A stretch of 64,000 nucleotides of DNA from Paenibacillus bouchesdurhonensis (GTDB lineage Bacteria; Bacillota; Bacilli; Paenibacillales; Paenibacillaceae), in contig NZ_LT732548.1 of assembly GCF_900155685.1 (NCBI RefSeq), positions 3,344,887 to 3,408,886 of the forward strand, in the 5' to 3' direction. The notes beneath the pieces are model-generated. The model made no database searches, was not told the origin of the DNA, and was given only the letters and a program-made list of their open reading frames with translations. Numbering within the stretch: the stretch's first letter is position 1; every line of letters starts with the position of its first letter. A program made the translations under genes and the position numbers. Positions 9,655 to 18,795 of the stretch are shown piece after piece.

Positions 9655-10110
9655 TTAATTTCTACCCGTATGGCCGAATCCACCAGCACCGCGTACGGTA
9701 GCGGACAATTCGTCCACCTCAACAAGATTCACCTCGGGAACGATTTGGAATACCATTTGAGCAATACGCTCCCCCCGACGGAATGTGAATGGTTCTACTC
9801 CATGATTAATGAGCAGTACTTTAATTTCTCCGCGGTAGTCCGCGTCAATGGTTCCAGGGGTATTCAGGCAAGTAATGCCATGCTTGAATGCCAGTCCGCT
9901 GCGCGGGCGGATCTGGGCTTCAAGACCTCCCGGCATAGCCAGAGCAAAGCCGGTTGGAATCAAAGTTCGCTGTCCCGGCTGGAGCACGATTTCATCTGTA
10001 ATTGCTGCACATAGATCAAATCCGGAAGCCAGCTCTGACATCTTACGGGGAAGCTCAAGATCTTCATTTCCTGCTAAACGGTTAATTTGGACTTCATACG
10101 ACAAGTTCAT
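9655..10110 (-). CDS. dut: dUTP diphosphatase
   Basis: Trimeric dUTPase that hydrolyses dUTP to dUMP and pyrophosphate, keeping uracil out of DNA. 151 residues with the five family motifs: GFDLCAA (motif 1), RPRSGLA (2), [10 protein letters not shown] (3, with the catalytic Asp), [10 protein letters not shown] (4) and a C-terminal [10 protein letters not shown] (5). The ATG follows AAGGAGAG and overlaps the 3' end of mlpA by 17 bases. The ymxH gene found nearby in B. subtilis is absent between dut and dpaA. Confidence 0.96.
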   Translation of the reverse strand: MNLSYEVQINRLAGNEDLELPRKMSELASGFDLCAAITDEIVLQPGQRTLIPTGFALAMPGGLEAQIRPRSGLAFKHGITCLNTPGTIDADYRGEIKVLLINHGVEPFTFRRGERIAQMVFQIVPEVNLVEVDELSATVRGAGGFGHTGRN

Positions 10111-11347
10111 CTCTCCTTATTCCTGACAATACCCGATCAGAGGAACCGACCATAGCTAAAGCATAGGGCTGCTTAAACATCCCCTGCAGCACATCGTTGA
10201 TATCCTCCATCGTCACTGCTTCTATTCGTGAAATAATTTCATCCAGCGTATAATGGCGCCCGAGCATAAGCTCATTTTTGCCCAGCCGATTCATTCGGCT
10301 GCTCGTGCTTTCCAAACTAAGGATCAGACTGCCCTTTAACTGCTCTTTCCCTTTGCTCAGTTCGCTCATCGTAAGGCCGTTAAGGGATACATCATGCAGT
10401 ATTTCCTTGGTCAGCTCCAGAACGTCCTTGGTTTGCTTCGGCGCGGTGCCCGCATAAACAGTAAACAGGCCGCTATCCGCATGAGAGCTATGGTAAGAAA
10501 AAACGGAGTAAGCCAGTCCCCGCTTCTCGCGAATTTCCTGGAATAGCCGAGAGCTCATCCCCCCGCCCAAAGCGTTATTCAGCAGCACCATGGCATACTG
10601 GTTTTTATCACCGATTTGTAGCCCAGGGAAGGACATACAAATGTGGTTTTGCTCCGTTTTTTTACGGTGAAATTTCATGTCGCCCAGGAAATCGGGAGCG
10701 GTCAGTCCGCCTTCCATTCCTCTTGCGCTGAATCCGCCAAAATGCTCCTCCAGCAGCTCGAGAATGTTGTCATCATAATTTCCAGCGATGCTGATGACCG
10801 TGTTATCGATCGTATATTTTTCACGCATATATGCCTTAAGATGAGATGGGTCCATAGCTTGAAGCTGCTCCTCTGTGCCAAGAATAGGCAGAGCAAGAGG
10901 ATGACTGCCATAAGCAGCTTCGGATATAAGATCATGCACCATATCATCCGGCGTATCCTCATACATGGCGATCTCTTCCAGAATGACATTCTTCTCTTTA
11001 CGCAGCTCTTCCTCATCAAACAACGATCTAAAGAACATATCTGACAATACATCTACAGCAATCGGCAAATGTTCGTCCAGTACTTTGGCATAGTAGCAAG
11101 TATACTCCTTTGACGTAAAGGCATTGACATTTCCGCCTATGGCGTCAAACTGTTCAGCAATCTCTTTCGCATCAAATCGTTCAGTTCCTTTAAAAAGCAT
11201 GTGTTCTATGAAATGGGAAATGCCGCCTAAATCGGGACTTTCGTTCCTTGATCCGGTCTTGACCCATATGCCGAACGATACCGAGCGGAAGGTTGGGATT
11301 TTCTCCATAACCACCCTCAGGCCGTTTTTAAGTTGCGTTTTGTGCAC
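10094..11347 (-). CDS. mlpA: M16 family zinc peptidase (MlpA/YmxG)
   Basis: Processing-peptidase-like (pitrilysin family) protein of 417 residues. The inverted zinc motif HFIEH is near residue 45, and the third ligand lies in the [10 protein letters not shown] region near 125-130. A C-terminal M16 inactive-like half follows. The start is GTG at 11347, seven bases after AGGAGGG. Family members cleave peptides; the natural substrate is unknown. The position between ylxY and dut matches B. subtilis. Its promoter would have to lie in the repeat-bearing gap upstream. Confidence 0.9.
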   Translation of the reverse strand: MHKTQLKNGLRVVMEKIPTFRSVSFGIWVKTGSRNESPDLGGISHFIEHMLFKGTERFDAKEIAEQFDAIGGNVNAFTSKEYTCYYAKVLDEHLPIAVDVLSDMFFRSLFDEEELRKEKNVILEEIAMYEDTPDDMVHDLISEAAYGSHPLALPILGTEEQLQAMDPSHLKAYMREKYTIDNTVISIAGNYDDNILELLEEHFGGFSARGMEGGLTAPDFLGDMKFHRKKTEQNHICMSFPGLQIGDKNQYAMVLLNNALGGGMSSRLFQEIREKRGLAYSVFSYHSSHADSGLFTVYAGTAPKQTKDVLELTKEILHDVSLNGLTMSELSKGKEQLKGSLILSLESTSSRMNRLGKNELMLGRHYTLDEIISRIEAVTMEDINDVLQGMFKQPYALAMVGSSDRVLSGIRRDELVV

Positions 11348-11364
11348 GAAAGGCCCTCCTAAAA

Positions 11365-11490
11365 AGTTTTACGAAGTAAAACTTACTTCGTAAGCATACG
11401 CTTGTTTTGCAGAGCTTTACTGCTTTGAGATACTTCGCAGCAAAACTCGCTCCATAAGCATCCACTTTGTTTTACGAACTCCATGAAATC
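11365..11490. repeat. Intergenic repeat with two imperfect direct copies
   Basis: Two related units of about 40 bases at 11377-11415 and 11441-11480. Both contain AAAACT, then TAAGCAT, CTT and GTTTT at matching spacing. A short inverted element (TTTTACGAAGTAAAA) lies at 11367-11381. No ORF or clear terminator. It fills the gap between mlpA and ylxY and resembles a dispersed intergenic repeat; copy number elsewhere cannot be seen from this window. Confidence 0.55.
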
Positions 11491-11521
11491 ATCATTATCC
11501 TATCAAAAAAAGCAAGATTCC

Positions 11522-12508
11522 TCAACTCCCCGGCTTGAATACGCGATCACTCGAAAGCGTCTCCTCTACCGTTCCAAGCACCAATCCCTTATTCCGAATA
11601 ACTGCGATCATTTCCTTCAACGCTCGGCTTGATGAATCCGTTGGATGCATCAAAATGAGAGTACCCGGCTCAACCTTATTGGATATCTTCTGAACGATGC
11701 TGGACGGGAGCGGTTTTTTCCAATCGACGGTATCCAGCGTCCAGAGCACCGTTTTCAATCCATAATCAGACGCTTGCCGCACGGTACGGTTATCAAAATC
11801 ACCCGAAGGCGGGGCAAACCAGCGATTGTCCACGCCGAGTTCGCTTTTCAGCAAATCCTTTGTTTTGGAAATTTCCATTCTGGCCCGATAATCCTCCAAC
11901 TGGCTCATATTGGGATGAGAATATGCATGATTCTCCAGTTGATGCCCTCTCTTCTGGATTTCCTTCGCCAGATCAACATTCTTCTTCAACCAACTACCAT
12001 CGAGAAAAAAGGTTGCTTTGACCTTAGCTGCATCCAGCGTGTCCAACATCGGTATAATGAACTCATTGCCCCAAGCGACGTTTATCATGAGTGCAACCAT
12101 GGGCTTATTCGGATTCCCGCGGTATATCGGCTCGGCTGCTAAGTCCTCCAAATTAACACGAGGCTTCGTTTCCCGGTACTGATAAGGAATATCCGCCCCC
12201 CGTGGAAGTTCTTTTGCTTTTTGATATGTTTTATCGACATCCACTTCAAGCCCGTTATACCCCGGGATCGCCTTCCAAACACGGTCAATCACCGCATCTA
12301 CAGGCTCTTCACGGCGTTTGGCAGCTTCCTCCCGAATGGTATTCATCAGTTCATCATCACTACCGGCTTCTGCAAATAATCGAAATGCATAATCGCCGCT
12401 CGGCTTGATCAAGCTTCCTTCTAAAAATGTCCGAATTCCACCCCATTGCCAAAATGTAAGCACAACGACGATTCCAAGCGCTATCGCGATGAATTTATTC
12501 CGCTTCAT
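11522..12508 (-). CDS. ylxY: Polysaccharide deacetylase-like protein YlxY
   Basis: Secreted or membrane-anchored NodB-fold protein, 328 residues, with an N-terminal signal/anchor (FIAIALGIVVVLTFW). The NodB domain occupies about residues 135-310. Motif 2 (ENHAYSH) keeps both metal histidines, and motifs 3 (RWFAPPSG), 4 (DTVDW) and 5 (ILMHPT) are present. Motif 1, normally TFDDG, reads INVAWG, so the catalytic base and the metal Asp are missing. It may be inactive or have a different role. Downstream of pnp as in B. subtilis. Confidence 0.9.
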   Translation of the reverse strand: MKRNKFIAIALGIVVVLTFWQWGGIRTFLEGSLIKPSGDYAFRLFAEAGSDDELMNTIREEAAKRREEPVDAVIDRVWKAIPGYNGLEVDVDKTYQKAKELPRGADIPYQYRETKPRVNLEDLAAEPIYRGNPNKPMVALMINVAWGNEFIIPMLDTLDAAKVKATFFLDGSWLKKNVDLAKEIQKRGHQLENHAYSHPNMSQLEDYRARMEISKTKDLLKSELGVDNRWFAPPSGDFDNRTVRQASDYGLKTVLWTLDTVDWKKPLPSSIVQKISNKVEPGTLILMHPTDSSSRALKEMIAVIRNKGLVLGTVEETLSSDRVFKPGS

Positions 12509-12617
12509 GACAGGCCCATCCCTTCAACCCGGTTTTGTCCTCATCATATGAAGACAAGTTCTGTATTATGCAGCCTTCAGGTTGTCCATGTAGGAAATGA
12601 TCTTAAAAAAGTGCAAA

Positions 12618-12654
12618 TTAAAAAAGAGCCAGAATTTTGCATTCTGTCTCTTTT
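12618..12654 (-). terminator. Intrinsic terminator of pnp
   Basis: Minus strand: AAGAG-A-CAGAAT pairs with ATTCTG-G-CTCTT across a 5-base loop, then TTTTTT. It lies just after the pnp stop. Confidence 0.88.
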
Positions 12655-12687
12655 CCCGCACATTTTGTCATGAAATATGGGGATGGC

Positions 12688-14793
12688 TTAGGATGATGGT
12701 TTAGCGGCCTCTGCAGTTAATACTGCTTTGCGGGAAAGATTCACGCGACCTTGCTGGTCGATTTCCGTAACCTTTACAGTTACCGTATCACCGATTGCAA
12801 CAACATCTTCCACTTTAGCAACACGCTCCGTTGAGAGCTGAGAAATATGAACCAGACCGTCTTTGCCCGGCAGAATCTCCACAAAAGCGCCGAACTTCTC
12901 GATCCGTTTTACCGTACCCACATAGATCTCTCCAACGACAACTTCCTTCACGATGCCTTCGATAATTGAACGTGCCTTATTATTCATCTCTTCGTTCGTG
13001 GAAGCAATGAACACACGGCCATCCTGTTCAATATCGATCTTTACGCCAGTCTCTTCAATAATTTTATTGATGATCTTTCCGCCAGCGCCGATTACATCGC
13101 GGATTTTGTCCGGATTGATGTTCATGATAAGAATTTTTGGCGCATAAGGCGACAAGCTTTCCTTTGGCTTCTGGATGCGTTCCATCATTTTAGAAAGGAT
13201 ATGCATGCGTCCTTCTCTAGCTTGAGATAATGCGTCTGTTAAAATTTGGCGGTCGATGCCGTCAATTTTGATATCCATTTGGATAGCAGTAACTCCATCC
13301 GGCGTGCCGGCTACCTTGAAGTCCATATCGCCCAAATGATCTTCCATGCCTTGAATATCGCTTAGAATCGATACTTGATCTCCGTCCTTGATCAGACCCA
13401 TTGCAACCCCAGCTACCGGAGCTTTAATCGGCACACCAGCATCCATCATCGCAAGCGTACTCGCACAAATACTTGCTTGAGAAGTCGAGCCGTTCGATTC
13501 CAGCACCTCAGAGACCAGACGAATTGTGTAAGGGAACTCCGTCTCCGGCGGAATGACTTTGGACAACGCTCTTTCGCCGAGAGCCCCATGTCCTACTTCA
13601 CGGCGGCCTGGAGCACGTAGCGGACGAGCTTCACCGACACTGAATGGCGGGAAGTTATAGTGATGCATGAATCGTTTGGATTCTTCAAGATCGATCCCGT
13701 CTAGAATCTGGACATCACCTAATGCACCAAGCGTACATACGCTGAGCGCCTGTGTCTGACCACGAGTGAACAAGCCTGAACCATGCGTACGCGGCAGCAA
13801 GTTGATGTCGCATTCGATCGGACGAATTTCATCCAATTTACGGCCATCCGGGCGCACTTTATCGTGAGTGATCAGTCGGCGCACTTCTTCCTTAACGATA
13901 TCATGGAGAGCCTCCATAACATCCTTCAGAAGCTCTGGAGACTCTATGTACTTCTCCTCAAAATGGGCCATAGTCTCATCATTAATCGCATCGATTGCAT
14001 CTTGACGAGCATGCTTCTCAGCGATTTTAACCGCTTCAACGAGACGAGCAGCAGCGAATTCACGAACCTCGCGATTGACCTCAGCATCTACGGCATGAAG
14101 CTTCACTTCCATCTTCTCTTTGCCGGACAGCTTAACGAGTTCTTCAATGACGGCCACAATGTTCTTAATTTCCTCATGACCGAACATAATCGCTTCCAGC
14201 ATAACTTCTTCTGACACCTCGTTCGCTTCCGCTTCCACCATCATGATGGCATCTTTCGTTCCAGCGACCACGACATAGATATCACTTGCTTCCTGTTGGG
14301 CTACATCAGGGTTAATGACAAATTTCCCATCCACGCGTCCGACGGCAACACCGCCAATCGGGCCGTTAAACGGTACGTCCGAAATGCTGAGCGCTGCAGA
14401 TGTACCAATCATAGCTGCGATTTCCGGCTCGCAATCCTGATCGACACTCATTACCAGGTTCACGATTTGCACATCGTTGCGGAATCCTTCTGGGAACAGC
14501 GGACGAATCGGGCGGTCGGTTAGGCGGCTTGCCAGAATCGCCTTCTCGCTTGGTCGGCCCTCCCGCTTAATGAAGCCTCCTGGAATTTTACCGACTGCGT
14601 ACAATTTTTCTTCATAGTTAACGGTTAGCGGAAAGAAATCGAGATCTTTCGGCTCGGATGAGGCTGTCACCGTACACAAAACGGCAGTATCACCATAACG
14701 CACCATAACCGCGGCATTAGCCTGCTTGGCCAAACGACCGGTTTCCAGTATAAGAGGTCTTCCTCCCAACTGCATTTTCACATGATTCTCCAT
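12688..14793 (-). CDS. pnp: Polyribonucleotide nucleotidyltransferase
   Basis: PNPase, a 3'-to-5' phosphorolytic exoribonuclease and RNA degradosome component. 701 residues, the usual length. Two RNase PH domains flank an alpha-helical linker, followed by a KH domain ([15 protein letters not shown], about residue 560) and a C-terminal S1 domain ([22 protein letters not shown], split here as two parts of one motif). The ATG follows AAGGAGGG. The stop of a 9-codon leader ORF sits just before that ribosome-binding site. Downstream of rpsO as in most bacteria. Confidence 0.97.
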   Translation of the reverse strand: MENHVKMQLGGRPLILETGRLAKQANAAVMVRYGDTAVLCTVTASSEPKDLDFFPLTVNYEEKLYAVGKIPGGFIKREGRPSEKAILASRLTDRPIRPLFPEGFRNDVQIVNLVMSVDQDCEPEIAAMIGTSAALSISDVPFNGPIGGVAVGRVDGKFVINPDVAQQEASDIYVVVAGTKDAIMMVEAEANEVSEEVMLEAIMFGHEEIKNIVAVIEELVKLSGKEKMEVKLHAVDAEVNREVREFAAARLVEAVKIAEKHARQDAIDAINDETMAHFEEKYIESPELLKDVMEALHDIVKEEVRRLITHDKVRPDGRKLDEIRPIECDINLLPRTHGSGLFTRGQTQALSVCTLGALGDVQILDGIDLEESKRFMHHYNFPPFSVGEARPLRAPGRREVGHGALGERALSKVIPPETEFPYTIRLVSEVLESNGSTSQASICASTLAMMDAGVPIKAPVAGVAMGLIKDGDQVSILSDIQGMEDHLGDMDFKVAGTPDGVTAIQMDIKIDGIDRQILTDALSQAREGRMHILSKMMERIQKPKESLSPYAPKILIMNINPDKIRDVIGAGGKIINKIIEETGVKIDIEQDGRVFIASTNEEMNNKARSIIEGIVKEVVVGEIYVGTVKRIEKFGAFVEILPGKDGLVHISQLSTERVAKVEDVVAIGDTVTVKVTEIDQQGRVNLSRKAVLTAEAAKPSS

Positions 14794-14807
14794 GAAATCC
14801 CTCCTTA

Positions 14808-14837
14808 TTACAAATAGAAATTCGTTATAGACTTCAT
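14808..14837 (-). CDS. Candidate 9-codon leader peptide upstream of pnp
   Basis: ATG at 14837 preceded at good spacing by AAAAGGAGG, encoding MKSITNFYL and ending TAA directly before the pnp AAGGAGGG. The strength of the ribosome-binding site and the overlap of stop and pnp translation-initiation region suggest real translation, perhaps coupling or regulating pnp. No homologue is known to me and it could be chance. Confidence 0.35.
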   Translation of the reverse strand: MKSITNFYL

Positions 14838-14915
14838 TATCTCCTCCTTTTGCTCAAATCATAAACGAAGTTGAATATGACTGAAGAAGGAGCAGGCAGT
14901 CTATCCCCACTCACA

Positions 14916-14936
14916 ACAAAAGCTCCTGAAGGAGCC
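14916..14936 (-). terminator. Possible weak terminator between rpsO and pnp
   Basis: Minus strand: GCTCC-TTCA-GGAGC with a following TTTTGTTG. The stem is short, so partial termination at best. Confidence 0.4.
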
Positions 14937-14976
14937 ATATATACGTGAAAACAAAGCGTGTACATTCCATAACTGT

Positions 14977-15030
14977 TAAAAAGCAACCCGATTGCCACCG
15001 TTCGCTGAAAATAGCGCATCCGGCGGCAAC
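14977..15030 (-). terminator. rpsO terminator or attenuator
   Basis: Minus strand: GGTTGCCGCCG pairs (with two G-T wobbles) with CGGTGGCAATC around an inner CGCT/AGCG stem, followed after a few bases by TTTTT. It sits 27 bases past the rpsO stop and probably limits read-through into pnp. Confidence 0.6.
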
Positions 15031-15057
15031 CAGGCTGCTTTAGTTAACCACGAGAAA

Positions 15058-15327
15058 TTAACGACGCAATCCGAGCTTCTCGATCAAAGCGGAGTAACGT
15101 CTTACGTCTTTGTTCTTCAAGTATGCCAACAGCTTACGACGTTGGCCGACCATTTTCAGAAGACCGCGACGGGAATGATGATCCTTCTTATGCGAGCGCA
15201 AGTGTTCGGTCAAATTTACAATGTTCTCCGTAAGGATAGCAATTTGCACCTCTGGTGATCCTGTATCGGATTCATGAGTTTTGTGCTCTTCAATCAGTTG
15301 TTGTTTGCGTTCTTGAGTCAATGCCAT
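15058..15327 (-). CDS. rpsO: 30S ribosomal protein S15
   Basis: Binds the central domain of 16S rRNA early in 30S assembly. 89 residues, the universal length, with the family signature [21 protein letters not shown] 9 bases upstream is in frame, but the ATG at 15327 has a perfect AAGGAGGTG ribosome-binding site at seven bases and gives the standard N terminus MALTQERK. It has its own promoter and a leader of about 120 bases that could carry the S15 autoregulatory structure. Confidence 0.97.
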   Translation of the reverse strand: MALTQERKQQLIEEHKTHESDTGSPEVQIAILTENIVNLTEHLRSHKKDHHSRRGLLKMVGQRRKLLAYLKNKDVRRYSALIEKLGLRR

Positions 15328-15452
15328 CCTGTTCACCTCCTTTATCTAAATCGCCATTAGCCTCGTCGTCGGGCGGTGAGGTCCGGTCAACCAAGCTAAG
15401 GTTATAGTTGTTATGATGAAAATACCAATCTCCACCATGAACAACGTAGATC

Positions 15453-15482
15453 AGTATACCATAAATAATAGACAAATGTAAA
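15453..15482 (-). promoter_or_regulatory. Sigma-A promoter of rpsO
   Basis: Minus strand: TTTACA, 18-base spacer ending TGG, TATACT, so an extended -10. It lies between ribF and rpsO with a leader of about 120 bases before the rpsO ATG. Confidence 0.7.
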
Positions 15483-15522
15483 TGCTGCTTGTAGGGATCG
15501 GGAAATAAATCGGCTTATGTTC

Positions 15523-16515
15523 CTAGTCAACTGCAAGCAGCAGGTTTTTTGCCGTATCCGCATCTTTACTAATCTGTGCCACAAGCTCATCGATCGAGCC
15601 GAATTTACGTTCCTCACGAATGAACTCTACCAATTCTACAGATAGGGGCTGGCCATATAAATCCCCGTTAAAATCAAATAAATGAACTTCCAGGGAAGGA
15701 GCAGCCTTATCGTTGTGAAAGGTTGGCTTGACTCCGACATTCATTACACCCTGCAGCCACTGCCCTTCATGGTTAACCCGTACAGCGTATACCCCCTTGG
15801 TCGGGAGTACGAAATGCTCCACCGGTCTAAGGTTGGCGGTAGGGAATCCGATTTTGCGACCCCGTTTCTCGCCATGCATCACGATTCCTTGAATCGCATA
15901 TCTGCGTCCTAGCCAGCGCGCAGCAAGCTGTACATTCCCCTCCAGGAGCGCTCTGCGTATTCCCGAGCTGCTCACTTTCTCTCCATGAATAAGGAACGGA
16001 GGAACCGTGTTCACTTCCAATGTGTTATCACTAAGCTCGCGTAGCATTCCGGCATCTCCTTCCCCCCGGTAACCGTAGCGGAAATCAAAGCCGACGACAG
16101 CCGTATGAACTTGAAGCGGAACAAGCACGCCAGACACAAAGTTTTGCGGGCTTACCCGCGAGAAAGCATCATTAAATTCCACAATATATACATAGTCCAC
16201 ACCCAAGCTCTTTAGAATTCGCTCTTTTTCGCGAGGGGGCGTCAGATATCCATCATAATCGCCTTTTCTCATGACTTCTTTTGGATGAGGATGAAAAGTC
16301 ATCACCGCTGCCGGCAGATTTAGGGATCCTGCAAGCCGAACCGCCGATTCGATCACGCTCACATGACCTAAATGCAAGCCGTCAAATTGGCCAATGGCCA
16401 GCACCTGCGGCCTGGTGCTAAAGTCTAAGATCTCTTTTGTAAGAGGATAGGTTAGATTCATTGTTTCCACTATCATTTCACCTGCAATTTCACTCGGATT
16501 AGCACGCAATTTCAT
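15523..16515 (-). CDS. ribF: Bifunctional riboflavin kinase/FAD synthetase
   Basis: Makes FMN and FAD from riboflavin and ATP. 330 residues. The N-terminal nucleotidyltransferase domain has GQFDGLHLGH near residue 42 and a later SSSGIRRALLEG. The C-terminal kinase domain has KRGRKIGFPTANL near residue 215. The ATG at 16515 overlaps the truB stop (ATGA). A later ATG at residue 14 would give the more usual 317 residues, so the exact start is open. B. subtilis name ribC. Confidence 0.94.
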   Translation of the reverse strand: MKLRANPSEIAGEMIVETMNLTYPLTKEILDFSTRPQVLAIGQFDGLHLGHVSVIESAVRLAGSLNLPAAVMTFHPHPKEVMRKGDYDGYLTPPREKERILKSLGVDYVYIVEFNDAFSRVSPQNFVSGVLVPLQVHTAVVGFDFRYGYRGEGDAGMLRELSDNTLEVNTVPPFLIHGEKVSSSGIRRALLEGNVQLAARWLGRRYAIQGIVMHGEKRGRKIGFPTANLRPVEHFVLPTKGVYAVRVNHEGQWLQGVMNVGVKPTFHNDKAAPSLEVHLFDFNGDLYGQPLSVELVEFIREERKFGSIDELVAQISKDADTAKNLLLAVD

Positions 16516-17435
16516 TCTGGCGGGAATACTTTGACAGGCGTAATCGCCCCCGTAGTCTCTTCACCGCAAAAAATACCCAAAAACTGACCGGCCGCACCAT
16601 ATAATCGGATATTCTCTCCCCAGCGCACCGGCGGCTCAAGCAGCCTGGAGGAAAGCCGTTGTCCTTGCAAAGCATGCTTCACCTTCTCTTCAGGGATGTG
16701 ATGTGCTGGCAAGTGGCTCACCGCTATATCAACAGGTATAAGCCGGCCTTCCAAGGTTCCCTCTTCCGCGTGAGCGGCAATCTCCTCAAGCGTCAGGCAC
16801 TCCGCTTCCGAAATGCCTGCTGAAATCGTTCTTTTCAGCTCGGCCATGGCGGCAGGTACGCCTAGCGCACGACCGATATCCACGCAAAGTGTACGAATAT
16901 ATGTTCCTTTAGAGCACAGCACCCGAAATGAAATTGACGGATATGTTCCCTCAGGCTGATAAGAAATGAGCTCCAGTTCCTCAATCGTAACTTCCCTCGC
17001 CTTGCGTTCCACCGTTTTACCTTCACGGGCTAATTCATACAATCTTTTTCCATCCTGCTTCAACGCTGAATACATTGGCGGTACCTGAGAAATTGTTCCG
17101 ATAAATTGACCTAAAACCGCTCTTACTTGTTCCTCGGTAACGCTTAGCCCTTCTATGCGCTCCATGATCGTACCTGACATATCTTCCGTATCGGTAGCGA
17201 CACCGAGTAGCAGCGTCGCCTCGTACTCTTTAGGGAGCTCCTGCAAATACTCTACCATTCTTGTAGCCCGTCCGAGACAGAGCGGAAGCACGCCCGTCAC
17301 AGCCGGATCCAGTGTACCCGTGTGTCCGATCCGTTTCATCTTTAATATGCCACGTGTTTTGGCCACGACATCATGCGAGGTAAATCCGGCCGGTTTATGG
17401 ACGGCTAGTATTCCTTCATAAGACTTCGGCTTCAT
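16512..17435 (-). CDS. truB: tRNA pseudouridine-55 synthase
   Basis: Makes pseudouridine 55 in the T loop of tRNAs. 307 residues. The N-terminal VHKPAGFTSHDVV and the catalytic-Asp motif GHTGTLDPAVTGVLP near residue 40 are diagnostic. Overlaps nrnA upstream and ribF downstream by 4 bases each, so it is translated as part of a tight unit. Confidence 0.97.
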   Translation of the reverse strand: MKPKSYEGILAVHKPAGFTSHDVVAKTRGILKMKRIGHTGTLDPAVTGVLPLCLGRATRMVEYLQELPKEYEATLLLGVATDTEDMSGTIMERIEGLSVTEEQVRAVLGQFIGTISQVPPMYSALKQDGKRLYELAREGKTVERKAREVTIEELELISYQPEGTYPSISFRVLCSKGTYIRTLCVDIGRALGVPAAMAELKRTISAGISEAECLTLEEIAAHAEEGTLEGRLIPVDIAVSHLPAHHIPEEKVKHALQGQRLSSRLLEPPVRWGENIRLYGAAGQFLGIFCGEETTGAITPVKVFPPE

Positions 17436-18409
17436 AATCGAGACTTCACCTGCTCTACAATTTGCGAGACAACCTCATCCAGGCTGCCTTGCATCCGCAC
17501 TCCTGCTGCACGTACATGTCCACCGCCGCCAAATCCATGAGCTACAGCAGATACATCAACCTTACCGGCAGATCTCAAACTAACTTTTACGGCATGTTCA
17601 TCAATGACTTTAAATAATAAGCCAACCTCAACGCCTTGAATGTTGCGAGGATAATTCACAATCCCCTCCAAGTCCTCGTGAATGGCTCCTGACTGCTTCA
17701 TATCTTCGTCATTAATTGTTACCCAACTGATTTTGCCGTCCTCACTCATTTTCAGCCCGTTCAAGGCTCTCGTCAATAAACGAATTTGCGGCAGTGTCAT
17801 CTCTTCCAGTAACAATTGAGACAATCCAGGACCATCCACGCCATAGCCCAATAAATCGGATGCGATGGCCATCACTCTTGGAGATGTGCTGGAGTAACGA
17901 AAACCACCCGTATCGGTAAGGAGACCCGTATAAATTGCAGTTGCGATATCATGATCCAGCCCGAGATTCAGCCAGTTCACGAGATCGTATAGCACCTGCA
18001 CCGTCGCCGCAGCCTCGGGTACAATTAGGTTGATGCTTCCAAATCCGTCATTCGTGGGATGATGGTCGATGTTCACAATTTGCGCATCCGTTGCAAAATA
18101 CTCGCTCGTCCTTCCGACACGGCGGAAATCAGCACAGTCTACGCAAATGATATGTTTATAGGACTTGCCTAGAGAGGTTACTGACAGATCCATGATGCGA
18201 TCCGAATGCAGCAAGTAAGACATACGCTGAGGAATCGGCCCTTCATTGACCATAACGTAATTCTTACCCAGACATGAGAGAAGCCAGCCCACCACGAGGG
18301 TGGAACTGACTGCATCTCCGTCCGGCTGTACATGCGACACTACCAGGAAATCATCATGATCCTTCAGAAACTGCTCTACCTGTCGGAACTCCTGTTCATT
18401 GGTCTGCAT
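17432..18409 (-). CDS. nrnA: DHH-DHHA1 oligoribonuclease/pAp phosphatase NrnA
   Basis: Degrades nano-RNAs and dephosphorylates 3'-phosphoadenosine 5'-phosphate. The DHH domain shows SHVQPDGDAVSS and the signature NIDHHPTN. The C-terminal DHHA1 domain has GFGGGGHVRAAG. The ATG at 18409 has AAAGGAGA six bases upstream and gives 325 residues; an earlier ATG at 18430 overlaps the rbfA stop and is the alternative. In B. subtilis nrnA lies elsewhere; here it sits between rbfA and truB, and ylxP is absent. Confidence 0.92.
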   Translation of the reverse strand: MQTNEQEFRQVEQFLKDHDDFLVVSHVQPDGDAVSSTLVVGWLLSCLGKNYVMVNEGPIPQRMSYLLHSDRIMDLSVTSLGKSYKHIICVDCADFRRVGRTSEYFATDAQIVNIDHHPTNDGFGSINLIVPEAAATVQVLYDLVNWLNLGLDHDIATAIYTGLLTDTGGFRYSSTSPRVMAIASDLLGYGVDGPGLSQLLLEEMTLPQIRLLTRALNGLKMSEDGKISWVTINDEDMKQSGAIHEDLEGIVNYPRNIQGVEVGLLFKVIDEHAVKVSLRSAGKVDVSAVAHGFGGGGHVRAAGVRMQGSLDEVVSQIVEQVKSRL

Positions 18410-18426
18410 TGCCGTCTCCTTTAAAT

Positions 18427-18780
18427 TCATTTATCCTCGTCTTGCGTAATCTCTCCAAGCAGCTTCTCAATACGGCTGCCATATTCAATCGACTCATCGA
18501 CTTTAAAGATCAACTCTGGTGTGTGACGCAATCGCATTCGCTTGCCAAGCTCGGTTCGAAGAAAGCCAATCGCTTTCTCCAGCCCTTTCAGCGAATCCGA
18601 CTTCTTCTCCTCATCGCCAAATACGCTAATGTATACTTTCGCTTGCGATAAATCGCTTGTAACGTCCACGCCGGTCACCGTGACAAATCCGATTCGCGGA
18701 TCTTTGACTTCATTCTGAATGAGCAGACTGAGTTCTTTCTTAATCTGTTCGCCTACACGGCCGACACGATTTTTAGCCAT
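18427..18780 (-). CDS. rbfA: Ribosome-binding factor A
   Basis: KH-fold 30S maturation factor. 117 residues from the ATG at 18780, equal to B. subtilis. The segment [19 protein letters not shown] is typical. The chosen ATG follows GAGGTG; a GTG three codons earlier lies inside that ribosome-binding site. 15 bases after infB. Confidence 0.96.
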   Translation of the reverse strand: MAKNRVGRVGEQIKKELSLLIQNEVKDPRIGFVTVTGVDVTSDLSQAKVYISVFGDEEKKSDSLKGLEKAIGFLRTELGKRMRLRHTPELIFKVDESIEYGSRIEKLLGEITQDEDK

Positions 18781-18795
18781 TGTTGTCACCTCACC

